Assembly (NCBI GenBank): GCA_963277665.1
Contig: OY728152.1
Span: 1,186,384,357 to 1,186,448,356 of the forward strand
Source of the DNA: Viscum album
Taxonomy: Eukaryota; Streptophyta; Magnoliopsida; Santalales; Viscaceae
Direction: 5' to 3'
DNA length: 64,000 nt
In this document: in pieces, positions 62,791 through 64,000 of the stretch
How positions within the stretch are numbered: the stretch's first letter is position 1
Layout of the letters: the number at the start of each line of letters is the position of its first letter
The notes under the pieces: model-generated
Told to the model about the DNA's origin: nothing
The model's input: the letters and a program-made list of their open reading frames with translations, nothing else
The model's database searches: none
Program-made: the position numbers and the translations under genes

Positions 62791-63420
62791 CTTCTTGAGC
62801 TCCTACAACTCAGGTGTAGCCATCCTATAAGGAGGAATGGACATCGGTGCCACTCTTAGCATGAGATCAATTGGGAAGTCTACCTCACGCTCCGGACGAT
62901 AACAAGAAAAGTCATCAGGAAAGACATCCCTGATAGGATCCACCACTGGAGGAAACTCTAACAGTGAAGTCCCCTAGTCATCCAGATAAAGACTAGAAAT
63001 CTGGGCTATAACTTCCCATTTCCCATGATGCTCTGGTCCATCTCTACCCACCTAGACATCCCACTCACCTCTATGAAGGAATGATCCGCCCTCTAGTGAT
63101 ACAAAACTCACCCTACAACGATATAAATCGACAAATGGCTGGAATGGAACAAGCCAGTCCATTCCAAGAATGACTTCATTGCCCGTTATATCTATGACAT
63201 ATAAGTTCTATAAGAAATTACACCATGCATCCTCAAGAGGGAACTCTCTGCTCAGACGTACGCTAGATGTCCTCGTTCCCAAAGGCGTGTCCAGAGTCAA
63301 TAATTCAGAAGACGAAAAGATACAGAGCCCATGGATCTCCATGATAGCAACAGAGATAAAGCTATAGGAAGAACCAGTATCGAAAAGAGCTAAAGATAAA
63401 ACTGAGGCTACTAAGATCGT
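62791..63420 (-). pseudogene. Element 5 protease and linker
   Basis: F-D-T-G-S-S at about 63,367-63,384 on the minus strand is the intact retropepsin active-site loop, followed by YSFISVAIMEIHG. EVILGMDWLVPFQPFVD (about 63,130-63,180) is the second conserved block. The linker to reverse transcriptase reads VDFPIDLMLRVAPMSIPPYR, then MATPEL and a stop. The protease part has few defects. Confidence 0.85.
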
Positions 63421-64000
63421 ACCTCAAACTATAGAAGGGCCCTGATCCTGATCCTGATAGGTCTTCTCCACGGTGAAAGACTTGTCTGCACCATGACACT
63501 GCGCCCCTGGCTAACCGCAATGAGCTGATCCACTCTTCTGTTGCTGATGACCAGGTGACTGACCACCAAGACCATGACCTCCACCTCGGCCTGAACGGTC
63601 GAAAGAACTCTAGTTCCCAGACTAGTGGGAAACTGGTGAAGCTTCTCCAGAATGTGGGGTCATAGAAGAACCCCTACCACCATCTGATGGTGAGAAGATA
63701 TGACAGAAATTCTAAAGATATCCCAACTTCCAGCAAGACCGACACTCCATCAGATCCCTCTGGCACTAAGGCCTAGTATGCCCACTCCTATTGCATTGGT
63801 AGCATACAACCTGGTTACCAGAAGAAGCATCCCGTGAACCCCTATCTCTTCGAGAGGACTCTCTGCGACTCTTCCTACTATTAGTTGGAGGAACACCAGC
63901 TCTGGATGTCGAACCACACTGGCTCACTACTCCAGAATCCCTAAGATTTGCGGTCAGTGATCAGCGCTTGGTTCAAGATGGAGGATATAGAAGTCAACTG
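63421..64000 (-). pseudogene. Element 5 gag C-terminal part, incomplete in window
   Basis: The minus strand at 63,763-63,804 reads CYQCNRSGHTRP, stop, C: a correctly spaced C-x2-C-x4-H-x4-C zinc knuckle with one sense codon turned to TAG. A Ser/Gly/Pro-rich region encoded around 63,520-63,670 follows it, as usual between knuckle and protease. The capsid part and start lie beyond 64,000. Confidence 0.85.

Larger units (their letters stand above)
46831..64000 (-). mobile_element. Element 4: Ty3/gypsy LTR retrotransposon, decayed, right LTR interrupted by element 5 and running past the window
   Basis: The left LTR 46,831-49,915 and the partial right LTR 55,195-57,797 are colinear. The interior 49,916-55,194 carries minus-strand pol remnants and a very clear primer site at 55,179-55,191. 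In element orientation the LTR starts TGTAATGTCCTAG and ends GTTGTGACA. Element 5 breaks the right LTR at 57,797, a point corresponding to about 49,430 in the left copy, so about 480 bp of this LTR should lie beyond element 5, outside the window. Left flank ATATA (46,826-46,830) is the candidate target duplication. Pol is interrupted everywhere. Confidence 0.88.
57798..64000 (-). mobile_element. Element 5: Ty3/gypsy LTR retrotransposon, best-preserved copy, runs past the window
   Basis: One LTR (57,798-60,003), polypurine tract, and minus-strand integrase, RNase H, reverse transcriptase, protease and gag knuckle are in the window. The rest of gag, the primer site and the second LTR lie beyond 64,000. 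It is related to element 1 along its whole length. Frames of 234, 114 and 114 codons survive in pol, so it is younger than the others, which agrees with its insertion into the LTR of element 4. Stops and a changed reverse-transcriptase box (V-E-D-I) show it is inactive. Pol wording fits plant chromoviruses. Confidence 0.93.

Overview
The window looks like intergenic DNA from a large, AT-rich land-plant genome. I find no cellular protein-coding gene, rRNA or functional tRNA. What can be recognised is a stack of old, nested LTR retrotransposons of the Ty3/gypsy superfamily. Their Pol motifs resemble the plant chromovirus (Tekay/Del-like) lineages. Retrotransposon type, initiator-Met-tRNA-like primer sites and polypurine tracts all point to a plant. 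I cannot name the species.

Layout. Positions 1-6,493 are AT-rich with no recognisable gene. Element 1 (minus strand, 6,494 to about 38,494) has 2.4-kb LTRs at 6,494-8,892 and 36,062-38,494 and a badly decayed gag-pol. Its pol 3' end is split by element 2 (minus strand, 9,241-31,080), which has 4.0-kb LTRs, a short 2.6-kb interior and only a gag zinc-knuckle relic. The flanking 5-bp duplication is AATGG/AATAG. The right LTR of element 2 is split in turn by element 3 (plus strand, 17,648-28,919), a complete 11.3-kb element with an exact GAATA duplication. Removing element 3 makes the two LTRs of element 2 3,992 and 3,994 bp long, which confirms the reconstruction. Both flanks of element 1 and a block at 41.6-43.1 kb look like older sequence related to the LTR of element 2.

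The stretch 43.2-46.8 kb is AT-rich with nothing recognised. Element 4 (minus strand) starts at 46,831: left LTR 46,831-49,915, decayed gag-pol 49,916-55,194, right LTR from 55,195. That right LTR is cut at 57,797 by element 5 (minus strand, 57,798 to beyond 64,000), a relative of element 1 and the best-preserved copy here: LTR 57,798-60,003, then integrase, RNase H, reverse transcriptase, protease and the end of gag.

All copies look dead. They carry many stop codons and frameshifts, and catalytic residues are replaced in several of them. Each of the five elements carries its own tandem-repeat array inside the LTR, with units of about 34, 53, 27, 19 and roughly 180-200 bp. This recurring LTR architecture, the gag-only element with 4-kb LTRs, and a possible tRNA-derived SINE at 14.4 kb are the most interesting things found. 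No previously undescribed cellular system is visible. All identity statements are by-eye judgements.
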